NCBI GenBank assembly: GCA_038502055.1
Contig: JAXRKN010000044.1
Location: forward strand, 8,564,501-8,628,500
Source: Tanytarsus gracilentus
Taxonomy: Eukaryota; Arthropoda; Insecta; Diptera; Chironomidae
DNA length: 64,000 bases
Direction: 5' to 3'
The notes beneath the pieces were generated by a model, which worked only from the letters and a program-made list of their open reading frames with translations, did not search any database and was not told where the DNA came from. The translations under genes and the position numbers were made by a program. Below are positions 19,901 through 30,448 of the stretch, piece after piece (within the stretch, counting starts at the first letter, position 1; every line of letters begins with the position of its first letter).

Positions 19901-22900
19901 TCGTTCGGTTGATCATTTAAATCGAAAATCTCCACAAGATAACCTCGAGTTGGATCGACTTCATTGTCGAAATTGCACACGTTGCTGTATTCATCTCTCG
20001 GTTCAATGTGAAGAACATTTGGCAGTCCCGCTTGGCAAACGACAATTGGACTCGCTCGAATCATGCGTGAGCGAAGTGGACTCATTGGTCCGGGCAAGAA
20101 AGTCTTATAAAATGGACTGCCCGCAATGTGATTAGAACCGATAATTATGGAGATTTTATATTGACCGGCTGTTCGAACTGTGAACTTTACTTTCGCTTCA
20201 TTTGCATTGTTCGGATGCGATGAACCTAACTCACTAATTGCAACGACTTTTTTAGTTGCCTCTGTCATCACTTCAACATAGAATTGATCTGTATCGCATA
20301 TTGGATAAGCGTTGCCGTTTCGTTGGAAAAATCTCACTGTAAAACTCATTGTGCTGCCCACATTTGCGGGTTCATCGAAATGCCACTCGACACGACAATT
20401 CGAAGGCAATAAATATTTTCCCGTTACATATTGAAGGAGAGTCGTTCTGGCTTCCGGTGCTAGAGTTGGTTGCGTAATTGCTGCTAGTGTTACCTTTTGA
20501 ATTAACATTTTAAAATTTTAACGTTTAAAATAATTTTAAAAAAATCAATTTTCTCACCAATCCCGCAACGGAAACGGACACCACCAACATCCCACCCCAC
20601 GTCCAAGCGTCCTGATGATTTGAGGTTTTTACAACCGTTGACCACAATTCCGCTTTTAGTGCTTCCAAATTTGACTTGGACGTCGGCAACTTCTGACGCG
20701 CTTGATTCCATGGTGTAAAATCCTTTCCAAATATTTGACTCGCTCTCGAGTCCTCAAACCAATAGCAATCCTCTATCGACGTAACCTCAATTGCAATCAA
20801 TCTAATTTGTATGCAATCAAATTAAAAAGCTCAAACATGAAAACTTTTATTGACTCACCTTGAGTAGTAAGTTTGCAGGCGATTCTCCTTCAGCCATTCA
20901 CGTAGAATTAGCTTTTGCTGGAGATTGAGTGCGGCTCTTTGAAGTCTATGTTCATCGGACGGATTAAGCGATGGCAAGGTTTCGGGACTACCACAACTCG
21001 ATAGAGTGGAAATTCCTTCAGAAATAAAAGAGAGAAAAATGCATAAAGTGAGTCATTATTGGGCGGATCAAATAACCTCGATTCATAATGGTAGACGAAT
21101 TATTATTAAAATAATTTTCTTCATTCTTCAACCATTAAAAAATTGTATTTGTGCACTACATGTGTGTGTGTGTGCAGTTCGAAAGGAAAGCGACGGTGAG
21201 AAGACAAAAAAATTTAAAAGCTAAGCAGAACCAAAAACTGCTTCCGAAAGCGATATTTTCAAATGTCAATGTCGACTTAAGGACAGAAAGAAGAAAAACT
21301 TGAAGGAGGTAAAGAAGAAGAAGAAAATTTTCCAATTCTATATATTCGCTTTTTGGAGCACTGCCCACACGCTCCTCAATATTTTTTTGTCGAAACAATT
21401 TATCATCGAGGAAAATTTTCTTTCCGACTAAATATTGTTCAACTACTCATTATTTAAATCTATGACAGAGAAAGACTGAAGAGTTTTGCAGCATGAAGAA
21501 CAATTGAAGAGTGAACGTGCATGAAGTGAGACCTAATTAAAGATCCTCAAAATGTTTGATTTTTTATAAAGTGTTTTAATTTAAAAAAATGTTTCAAAAC
21601 CCACACGTGGGTGTTGGCGTGTAACCCACTTGGAACAGATCGTTTGGCTTCCCCTTTGGCTTCCCCTTTTGGCTTCCCAAAATGGCTTCCAAAATGGCTT
21701 CCAAAATGGCTTCCAAAATGGCTTCCAAAATGGCTTCCAAATGGCTTCTAAAATGGCTTCAAAATGGCTTCCAAAATGGCTTCTAAAATGGCTTGAAAAT
21801 GGCTTCCCAAAATTGCTTCCCAAATTGGCTTCCCAAAATGGCTTCCCACTGTGTTTCGACTGTGTTTCATTTTCCATTGTGTTTTTTTTCCATTGTGTTT
21901 TTTTTCCATTGTGTTTCATTTTCCATTGTGTTTCATTTTCCACTGTGTTCCATTTTCCATTGTGTTTCATTTTCCACTTGTTCCATTTCCATTGTGTTCC
22001 ATTTGCCATTGTGTTTCATTTTCCATTGTGTTTCATTTTCCACTTGTTCCATTTTCCATTGTGTTTCATTTTCCCCTGTGTTCCATTTTCCATTGTGTTC
22101 CATTTTCCATTGTTTCCATTTTCCATTGTGTTCCATTTTCCATTGTTTCTATTTTCCATTGCGTTCCATTTTCCACTGTGTTCCAGTTTCCATTGCGTTC
22201 CATTTTCCACTGTGTTCCATTTTCCATTGTGTTCTATTTTCCATTGCGTTCCATTTTCCACTGTGTTCCATTTTCCATTGCGTTCCGTTTTCAATTCGAG
22301 TTCAATGAGGTACATGAAGCCTCTTTTAAAAAATGGACATTAGTGTCATTCATTTGACACTCCTTGCCTGCCTTGAAGTTCATTCTTAAATAATCATCAA
22401 TGCTTATGAATTCATGATGCAATTACGAGTTAAACGATGTACATTAAGCCATACTTTTAAAAAATGGACATTAGGGGCACTACTGGCCGGCGTGATGGAC
22501 ATTGGTGGACTCTTGGATGGCCATGATAGACATTCCTCAAATTCATCAATGCCTTTCGATTCCTGATACAAATACGAGTTCAACGACATACATGAGCCAT
22601 ATAACAGGAAATTTGTATGAAAAATGGCATTTAGGGCTGTCCATGGCACGACCTGTGGTCATGACCCTCATAATTCCTAAAATGGCCGAATCTAAATTCA
22701 TAGACCTACCATTTGGCGAAAACTAGAAGTCTCTAGCTATCTCAGGAGCCGAGATCTCGATGGAACAGACAGACAGACAGACGGACGGACGGACGGACGG
22801 ACGGAAAGAGGCGCATATAAGTGTTACACCACTTCGTGGGTTACACTAAAAATCTCAGTGTCTACACCTCTAGTGATGCAATGAGGCTCTGACAACTTTT

Positions 22901-25900
22901 TCAAATATGCAGTTTTGCTCCTCGACTTGGCAAACATTCAAAAGACTCCAGTTTCTCTCACTGTCGACGACATGTGAGTGAGGTTTCGGCGGGATCCCGG
23001 GATCCCGAAATCCCGGGGAATCCCGGACAGTTTTTCAATCCCGAGATCCCGCGTTTTTTCTTCGGGATCCCGGGATTTAAAAATATCTAAATTTTTCACT
23101 AATTTGTCGTTATTTTTTGAAATACGAAGGGGAATAAATTTTTTTAATTATAAGCAACAAGTATATTTTTGGATATTAAAATAAAGGTTTAAAAGTGCAC
23201 GATTATTTTAACAAGAAAAAATTTTTTTGCATGACGGAAGTGCTGAAAATTGAGGGAAGATATTTCCTTTTTTTAAATGAAATCCCGTTTTCGGGATCCC
23301 GGGATCCCGGGTTTACAGGGTTTTCAGTCCCGGGATCCCGAAATTTGAAATCCCGGGATTTTCGAAACCTCTACATGTGAGTGAGTGTTTAAAATTGTTA
23401 CATAATGAAAGTCATCAAGAGAAAACTCAACAGTTTTTAATCCCACCCCCTCCCCCTTTTCTCAACTGCTAATGTGTGCCTCTTATGTATGTAAACTTTT
23501 AATCTCTCTCGTTCTACATTAATTTTTTTTTGTTTCACTTTATAATTTTCAGATATGAGCATGTTTGCAGCAACATTGTTTTAATCAAGTGCAATCATTT
23601 CCGAAATGCCAGCTTGAAAAAATATATGTTGAGTGAGTTTATCATCATTAATGTGTCAGAAAGTCAAAAAGCGATTAAAATTATGTAAATTTATTTTCAT
23701 TTAAAATAGATATTTTTTTCCTTTCACGTCATTCTTTTGAAAACGCTCGAATTAAAGGCATTTGAGTGAAAAGTAAAAATCGATTGTGGAAAAAACAATG
23801 CAGCTCTGTAAAATTACTTTTTTTTCAAGCGAGCTTTTTAGAAAGAAAAACGTGCCGATAAAAATGTCATTAGTGATATTGATTTGAGTAAATTGAGATG
23901 AAACTAGAATTAAAATAGTTTTTATGAAAGAGTAATTAATAAAAAAAGGCAAAAATTTATGTTACAATTAAATTTTTTAAATGAAAAGTTTGTAATCGCT
24001 ATAATTTAAATTTTCTTTCTTATCGAGATTTCATCATAGTTCGAGAGTTATTTAAATTGGATTAAAAGTGACAAGAGCATTTCAATCTTTCTCTGTAAAG
24101 CTCTTGATTGATGTAACTTTTTAGCATTGAATAATTTTCTTTGATTAAACTTTTCAATGAAAAAATGTCGAATGAAATTTAAAATATTTTTTTAATTAAA
24201 ATTTTATAAATAATTTTAACATCTACTTAAATGAATAATTAATGCATGAAAAAATTTTCTTCACAAAATAATTAAAAAATATTTTATTCAACTTTTTATG
24301 TTGCATAAGTTTTTCTTTTATTTTCATCTCAATTTATCAAACCACATTGTTTGGTTCCCATAATGATCTCAATTAAGACTTTTCATTAAGATAAAAATAG
24401 AAAAGTAAATTTTTTTCTAACCAGTTTCTAACAATATTTTTTCTCATGCTTTAAAAGCTTTCGCCAAACATCTATAGAAAGAATAAAAATTGTCTGAACG
24501 AGCAGATAACGTGGAAAATTTTTTTGTGCATTGCAATAAAATACCATAATCTATGTGTATGTCGGTCAAAAATTTCCCATTAATTATGTATTTTGATCCA
24601 TAGACACTATGACTAGCTTGATGAATTATGAGAACCGCGCAAAAATCTTTATGTGTGTGAACATGGAATTAATCGCCCAAACAAATAGCTAGAAGAATAT
24701 TTTTAAATTTATTAGCATAAATGAATTCATAGCTTTTTATGGACGCACACACTCCGTAAAAAATATTCATAAATGGGGGTTGAATGGAAATAAGGTCAAT
24801 GTGAGTTTTTTTAATTGTCTTACTGAGGGTGAATTTAAATTTAAATTAAATTAAAATTATATATTTTTAAAGAGGGGTCACTGACAACCGTAATAGAGTG
24901 CCTGCAAATGTAATTTCGCGGATGTTTTATTTATTCATTAAAAAGAGCTTTCGCATATTCATGTAGATAGCTTACCGCTACTAGCCGAAATGGAATTTCT
25001 CATGGTAGTCATTCCGATTGAATTAATTTCTGACTCTGGAGACCACATTTTATGTCTAATTATCTCAATGGCAGAATTTATTTTTTTTTTAAATTAAATT
25101 TCACTTTTTCTGTGTTTCAAGTCTTTTTAGGACATTTGTCTCGTTTCACTTGTGAAAGCACACTGAAATTGAGCGGCAGATCCTTATACTCTCTTGCATG
25201 TGCACACAGTACAGCACGAAACGCGAGAATGATTGATAAATTACAACGGCAAGAAAAAAGCTTCACTTCGGTTATTGTTCAATCGTCGACGTTCGTTTCA
25301 CACGAAAGAGTCATGAGGATGAGTACGCTTCTGAATGTTTTATGGATTTCATTTTGGCAAATAGATTTTATACTTTTATTTTGTTGTTCGGACGGAAGAG
25401 AAAAAGTTAGTGTTCACTCTGAAGAAAAATTGACAATAAAAGTTTTTGTGGTTTGATTGAAGTCACTTTCACTATTGCTTACACACTGCGTATTGAGCAT
25501 AAAAATCACTAAACTTCCACGACGAATTTATGAATTCTTCTTCTATTTTTCTTATAATTTATCGTTTTTTATGCAAGCATTTTTATATATTTGTATTAAA
25601 TCAATAAGATTTACTTGTAAAGATAGGATGGTTAAGTAAGTCCCGTTCAAGTAGTGGAAACTTTAGAAATAATTTAAAGGGGCTTCAAAAAAGCTTTTAT
25701 TGAAAAAAATATCTCGTGTCAAAATTCTAGAAACTTATTTTAGGTATCTGCAAAAAAAATCATGAGACTGCGTAAGAAATTTAATTACCAAGTCGAGGAC
25801 AAAAATAATTTATAATCTTTAAAGATGTTAAAAAATTAAGTTTTTATTTTGTTTGCAGATTTTATAAATTTGATAACCAGCGGATGCTCGTGAAGACGAG

Positions 25901-28652
25901 TTTATTTATTTTTTGATAAAACAATAAAGTTTGTAAAAATAGAAAAAAATTATTTTTATCATTTTGCAAAGTCATTCTTAAAAAATTAAACTTTTCAAAG
26001 CTCAACTTTGGTTTATAAACCCGTAAAAAGCTTTAAAATTTCAAAAAAGAGCTTTCAAATTTTTTTAATTTAAATATTTCATGAAGTTTCCATCCGTTGA
26101 ATAATATTTTATTCTTTTCCTTACATCTTACATTAGAAAAAACTTGAGATAGTAAAAATGTGCGTTGCGTTGTTCACATGAAGAATATATGAGAAATGTC
26201 ACTATCATCAAGCAGCTGCATGTCACGATATTATAATTCTCTATATTTTATTTAAACGCGCGATATCTTTTTCATCTACGCGAGATGTTGACTTTGGGAG
26301 CAATAATGGCGTTGCAAAAAAGCAGAAAATTTATTTCACTGGTTTTTATGGCATCTCAGGTTTTAACAGCATGCACAAACGAAGTGTTCACTAATGGTTA
26401 GTTCATAAAAAATTCTTCCTTAATTTAAGCCCGCTCTCACTTGTGTTGTGAAGCTTCTTGTTGCTATGACGTCCAGTTTTTAAACTATTAAAGTTTCAGC
26501 AGCGCGATTTTATCACAATTATGTAGAAAATATCGCATGACAGTTGTGTGTTAAGTAAATGAAAAATTAGCAGTAAAACTTGCACGCTTTTGACTTGTAG
26601 AGATAAATATTTAATCACAGAAATGGCTTTATCCACTTTCCACTTCACAATCTGAACATTTTTGAAATGCTCGTTTTTTCTGCTCACTTAAATTTATCAC
26701 AAAATTGTTTATCCCCTAATTGGATTTCAATTTTATTATTTAACCGAATAAAATTCGAGAGGACAAATTTAATTGCAAGTCTAGTTAAATTCTGAAAAAT
26801 TTGTGTCACATCAAAATCTCCGTTCTCTCTTTCGAATCCCTTTTGAGAGAAAAAAAAAGCTTTAGATTTTTCCCTTTTGCACACAACACTTTTTGGATAT
26901 TTTCTGCATCGAACGAGCAAGAAGAAAAAAATCACTCGGAAATTTTCTTTCACTTCCAGATTTTTTTGTTGCCAAAAAAACGAAAAATTCACACAATCAT
27001 AATTGAATTCAAAAAATTATCCATTTTCACACCGTCAATTAGCATCGAATGTAATTTGTTGTGGGTTATAGTGGACGAAAAATGGGAGCATTTTCGATAA
27101 TTTTGCACTTTTTTGTAGGGCGTCGGAGAGAAAAAGGAGAAAAAATTGAACCAAAACGGAGTTTAACTAATTTCACGTCCGTATGAAGCGAGGTGCTTTA
27201 GGAGACTAAAAAAGTTTTCTCTTTTCCTCTCTCCAATTATGCTGAAGCGAAAGCTCACGAAGAGATAACAGAGAAAAATTTTCTTTTTCGTGAGAATGTT
27301 TACTGGCGAAGAAGCACATGGCATAGTACATGTGCTTTTGCTCCGCATGTGTCAATAAAATATTACAAAAATATTTGCACGTTCGATGGCTTTATGATTG
27401 ATGAATTCAAGCGGAAAAGCTGTGTTCACATTATTTTGATTGAGCATGTAATCATTCAAATTATTTTTTTAAGAAATTTCTACGAATTCTTACATCTAAG
27501 CGGTATCGTGTGAAGGAATGTTGTGAGAAGAAGCGGTGTGAAACATGCGCAGATGTAAAATCACGCGCTCTTGTGTAAACATTGTAAAAGTTTTCGTTAA
27601 ATATTTTACTCGTAGAGTGAAAGTAAAGAATCGATTGATTTTAATTAAAAGCATTTTTATAACTTTTTTAAACAACTTTTAAAAGCTTTCAATAAAAGCT
27701 CTTGAAAGCTTTCTCAAACATGCTCTCATGTAATTTTCTCTTCTTCACGTTAAAAGAACTGAAATATTAATATTATTTACAAGCTGCGGCGTGTCAAGAA
27801 AGCGATATCACAAAAAAAAAGAATACATAAAAATGAGCCCTCACCCACATTCAACAGTCAGCATGAAAATAAATTTCTTTATTGCATGTTCACACACCCA
27901 AAGCAGTGCTCTGATTAATGCCGCTTCATTTCTTATGATAATGCGAATCAAATTTTTATTATTTGCGTCATTTTCGCGACATGACATTGGACATCGGCTC
28001 TGACAACATTGTAAAAATGTTTTTCCCATTAGCGAAATTGATTATTACCTGTTGGATGTGCGCTACTTTTTATTATCTACCCCCTTTGCGAATAGAGAAA
28101 GTTTTTTATGTGAGCAATCGCACGAAAGTATTTAATTTCACTCGAAGAAACAAATTGCAATTCATTTAAATTATTTTTTATGAAGCGCGCGGAAAAATTA
28201 CCCCATCAAGTTTTATTTTTGATGATGATGATTTGATAAGCGTATTAAAGTTTTTCTCCCCTCCATACAAAAATAATTGAATTGAGGGTAGAAAAACAAA
28301 AAAGAAGTTTTTTTTTCAATATGACGAGACAGCGCGATTTTATTGATATTTGGTTCAAGGATATCACAAAAGTATATATTTGTAAAATTATTCAATAGAT
28401 GAGGGAGAAACTGATATACTCACCCATGTCCCTAAAGAGCTTTTTATAATCGCCCAAACCATTCTCATCCAGCCAGTGATCCACGGCATTAATATTAAAT
28501 TCGTCAAAATATCTTTCATGCACACAAATGATGATTTTCCATAATGAAATGGTAAAGGTGAAACTCAAAATTATCGCTAACACTATTTTACCGATTTTAA
28601 GTAACATTCTATAAGCAATACTGACTGTAAACTGTGGCCACAACATTGGCAA
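16901..28652 (-). CDS. AREL1: AREL1-type HECT E3 ubiquitin ligase with filamin-like domain
   Basis: Thirteen exons join in phase. The first is 28652-28424; the rest are 21015-20859, 20801-20558, 20493-19534, 18908-18581, 18503-18261, 18183-18147, 18073-17994, 17897-17596, 17521-17359, 17297-17266, 17192-17125 and 17003-16901, giving 981 residues. N-terminus: a membrane helix (KIVLAIILSFTFTISLW), a SAM-like part (HWLDENGLGDYKKLFRDMG then REWLKENRLQTYYSRL), and a second hydrophobic segment (MLVVSVSVAGLVTLAAI). A filamin-type immunoglobulin fold spans roughly 235-355 (CRVEWHFDEP, GPMSPLRSRM, LHIEPRDEYSNVCNF). The HECT domain runs from about 640 to 981 (IDWGGLRREWIELIC, ALVHPNPTRPTHLKLKYYEF, SIFDENELELLLCGTG), with the catalytic Cys in TAHTCFNQLCLP near residue 948. 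AREL1 ubiquitinates pro-apoptotic antagonists of IAPs. An alternative first exon exists at 25012-24976 (listed separately). Confidence 0.92.
21640..21848. repeat. 12-bp minisatellite (TTCCAAAATGGC)n
   Basis: Around 15 copies of a unit near TTCCAAAATGGC, with small length variants and C-rich variants (TTCCCCTTTGGC) at the start. Frames across it read as repeated MASK or FQNG and are not coding. Confidence 0.9.
21857..22290. repeat. 17-bp minisatellite (TTCCATTTTCCATTGTG)n
   Basis: About 25 imperfect copies of a 17-bp unit with C/T and G/A variants (CACTGTG, CATTGCG). It has no stop codons in several frames, which produces long spurious frames of FHFPLC and HNGKWN type. Confidence 0.9.
22291..22740. 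repeat. Three diverged copies of a 130-150 bp unit
   Basis: Copies begin with the related stretches ATTCGAGTTCAATGAGGTAC (about 22294), ATTACGAGTTAAACGATGTA (about 22422) and AATACGAGTTCAACGACATA (about 22571). Each goes on to ATGAGCC-like and AAAAATGGACATTAG-like sequence. Copies differ by point changes and small indels. Confidence 0.7.
22765..22804. repeat. (GACA)n/(GACG)n tetranucleotide repeat
   Basis: A run of GACA units changing into GACG units, close to the right end of the inverted-repeat element. Confidence 0.95.
22979..23372. mobile_element. MITE-like element rich in GGGATCCC palindromes
   Basis: About 390 bp with inverted ends: left GAGGTTTCG (22979-22987) then GCGGGATCCCGGGATCCCG, right TCCCGGGATTTTCGAAACCTC. 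Both ends are packed with CGGGATCCCG palindromes. The 13-mer ACATGTGAGTGAG occurs directly at the left junction (22970-22982) and again just after the right end (23373-23385), as expected of a target-site duplication. The AT-rich middle has no coding frame. A non-autonomous DNA element inside the AREL1 intron. Confidence 0.75.
23386..24975. other. AREL1 intron sequence, nothing identified
   Basis: AT-rich intron DNA without recognisable genes or structured repeats. Confidence 0.6.
24976..25012 (-). CDS. AREL1: Candidate alternative first exon of the AREL1-type gene
   Basis: ATG at 25012 opens a 37-nt frame MTTMRNSISASS ending in phase 1 at a consensus donor (G|GTAAGC). It joins in frame to the 21015 exon (GISTLSSCGSPET). 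The resulting protein has 917 residues and lacks the N-terminal membrane helix and the first half of the SAM-like region encoded by the 28652 exon. Both first exons have the same donor phase, as alternative promoters require. Not proven; a chance ATG with a good donor is possible. Confidence 0.45.
25013..28423. other. AREL1 5' intron, nothing firmly identified
   Basis: AT-rich sequence between the two candidate first exons. A plus-strand short frame with a signal-peptide-like sequence at 26285-26401 is discussed among the rejected items. No other feature can be supported. Confidence 0.5.
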
Positions 28653-29298
28653 TAGATTAGCACTCTCAATGCAATCTCATCTCATTTAATTATCACCGTA
28701 AAAATCACTCACGGAATTTCTATGTGAGAAAATCACTTTGTTTATTGCGAATTTCTTCTTATCGAAAAAAAACCTAATGCTGTGCGGGCAGAGTGGCAGC
28801 GAGGAAATTTGAACATTTTCATTTTCGATATGTGTTTGAATTTTTCCGTCTCTGTAAAAATTATTTAACGAAAGCTTTCTTCGTTCAAAAGCTTTTCGTG
28901 CGAATGAAAAACGGTTGAGATTTTTTTGGACGTGTTCTTTATTGAAATTTAAGCGAGAAAATTTTGAAGAATGAAAGATTTACAGATGATGATCATCTAC
29001 TTAGTATTTGTAGGCAGCTGTAGCTCCATAATATTTGGGAAGAGAAGTTCTAACCCTCCTATGGAAACTCGTTAAATTCGCTAAACTCAAGAAGAATTTG
29101 AATTGAAAATTTGTCCACACGTGGGATCTAAAAACATTTTAGTGTTCATTGGGTTTGATTAAATTCACATTGAGTAGCAACCGCAAGCCAACTGATTTCT
29201 AGAATTTTTTAAATATTACTTTGTAGAATGGAAATTAAAATCCGAGTTGGCTAGTTTTTCAATAATAAAATTTAATTTTTTTTTTGCATTAAGCGTCT

Positions 29299-29304
29299 TT
29301 TATT
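29299..29304 (-). terminator. Poly(A) signal of the small secreted protein gene
   Basis: AATAAA on the minus strand, about 80 bp after the stop codon at 29384. Confidence 0.6.
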
Positions 29305-29383
29305 GGAAATGAATCAATGATATTTTGCTCAAAATGTACAATGTTAAAGAAGAGATTTGTGAGAGATATTCGATGCGATATTT

Positions 29384-29718
29384 TTACCAAAGAGCGCGGG
29401 CAACTGGAACTCCAGCGTAGACTCCATTGTAGAGTCCATTTGCTGGCCAGGCACTGTATGAGGTTACGGCCGGATAGCCAGCAGTTGGATATCCGGTGTA
29501 GGCAGAGTAAGCTGAAACTGGGTTGTAAACACTATTGTAAGTACTATAAGGGTAAGCACCATATGACAAAACAGCTTGACGTTCTTGACGGATTCCTTGT
29601 TCACCGGCAAAGACAGCAGCGACGAAGATGGTAAAGACAACGATCAACTAAAAAAATTACATTATTAGTTGTTACGCACTATTGTGCTTGACATCCGGAT
29701 ACTTACAGACTTGAACAT
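29384..29718 (-). CDS. Small secreted Tyr/Ala/Pro-rich protein (cuticle-type)
   Basis: Two exons: 29718-29707 (MFKS) and 29647-29384, giving 91 residues. The first 19 residues are a clear signal peptide (FKSLIVVFTIFVAAVFAG). The mature part is a low-complexity chain with repeated Y-Ser/Ala/Pro blocks (YGAYPYSTYNSVYNP, AYTGYPTAGYPAV) and no Cys. A tiny first coding exon that breaks the signal peptide after four residues is the usual layout of insect cuticle protein genes. It is probably an extracellular matrix or cuticle component; no chitin-binding RR motif is present, so it may instead be a silk- or salivary-type protein. Confidence 0.85.
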
Positions 29719-29775
29719 TTTGATTGATTTTTTTTTGTTTTGGAGCAGTTGATTGCTTTAAGACTTCTTAAGATT

Positions 29776-29813
29776 GACTGATGGTTTGATGCTGAAAATT
29801 GATCTTTTATATA
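29776..29813 (-). promoter_or_regulatory. TATA box and initiator of the small secreted protein gene
   Basis: On the minus strand TATATAAAAG at 29813-29804 is followed about 30 bp later by TCAGTC at 29781-29776, the arthropod initiator consensus. The predicted 5' UTR is about 60 nt. Spacing and sequences are both canonical. Confidence 0.75.
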
Positions 29814-30448
29814 CCAAATGTGAGACAATAGAACGAAAGCAAAAGCCATTTTTGCAAGTTCAAGGGCGTCGCGGTACAACCGAAAATAAATTTTTAAGAG
29901 AAAAACTCGTTCAAGTGATTAAAATAATTTTTTGCCACCTCCATGATCCAATTCATCCACGTCTCATTGTTCTTTAATGCGAGGAGATTAGATCATAACT
30001 ACTTAACGCGTGTGTGAGTCACTTTGCGGCGCTATAATATAATTTTTATTAAGAGATTATTAATTTGATATGGGATTTATTTGAATGATCTTTTGACTGA
30101 ATTAATTCATGAATTTTAAATACATAAAATCTGCATTTAAATTAAATTTAAACTGTCATTTGAAAAATTCATAAAAACGTGACAAAAATTTAATCCATTG
30201 GAGAAAATAAAATCTGCACGCACACCCGGCTGTAAGAGTATGTAAATGAGAAGAATAAAAACTAGTTTCACGATCAAGGTCATGCAATGTAATGCCGTGT
30301 TAATTTTAATTATTTTCTTTATTCATAATTTCAACTATAATTTTTGCTTAGTTTGCTGTGTGGTTTAAATCATATTCTATTCTAACATATTTTATATTAT
30401 ATGGAACAGACTGTAGACATTTGCAAGAGGATAGTTTTCATTTATAAA
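29814..30448. other. Intergenic, no gene seen
   Basis: AT-rich spacer between the secreted protein gene and the first immunoglobulin-superfamily gene, with only short frames. Confidence 0.6.

Larger units (their letters stand above)
21619..22846. mobile_element. Repeat element with 11-bp terminal inverted repeats and internal minisatellites
   Basis: The element starts with GTGTAACCCAC (21619-21629) and ends with its exact reverse complement GTGGGTTACAC (22836-22846). Inside are, in order: a 12-bp tandem array, a 17-bp tandem array, three diverged copies of a longer unit, and a GACA/GACG tetranucleotide run. No transposase frame and no clear target-site duplication are visible; flanks are GTGTTGGC and TAAAAATC. 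It lies in the big AREL1 intron. Classed as non-autonomous and otherwise unassigned. Confidence 0.55.

Noticed and set aside
21630..22357. Several overlapping frames of 99-237 codons on both strands
   Set aside because: They lie in 12-bp and 17-bp minisatellites whose units lack stop codons; the translations are simple repeats (MASK, FHFPLC, HNGKWN).
25052..25456. Plus-strand frame of 134 codons
   Set aside because: No motif, no plausible promoter, in intron of the AREL1 gene and close to its alternative exon; composition is not protein-like.
26285..26401. Plus-strand short frame with a signal-peptide-like sequence (MALQKSRKFISLVFMASQ) and a possible donor GTTAGT
   Set aside because: It could be a first exon of a secreted protein, but I found no second exon or poly(A) signal; kept only as a note.
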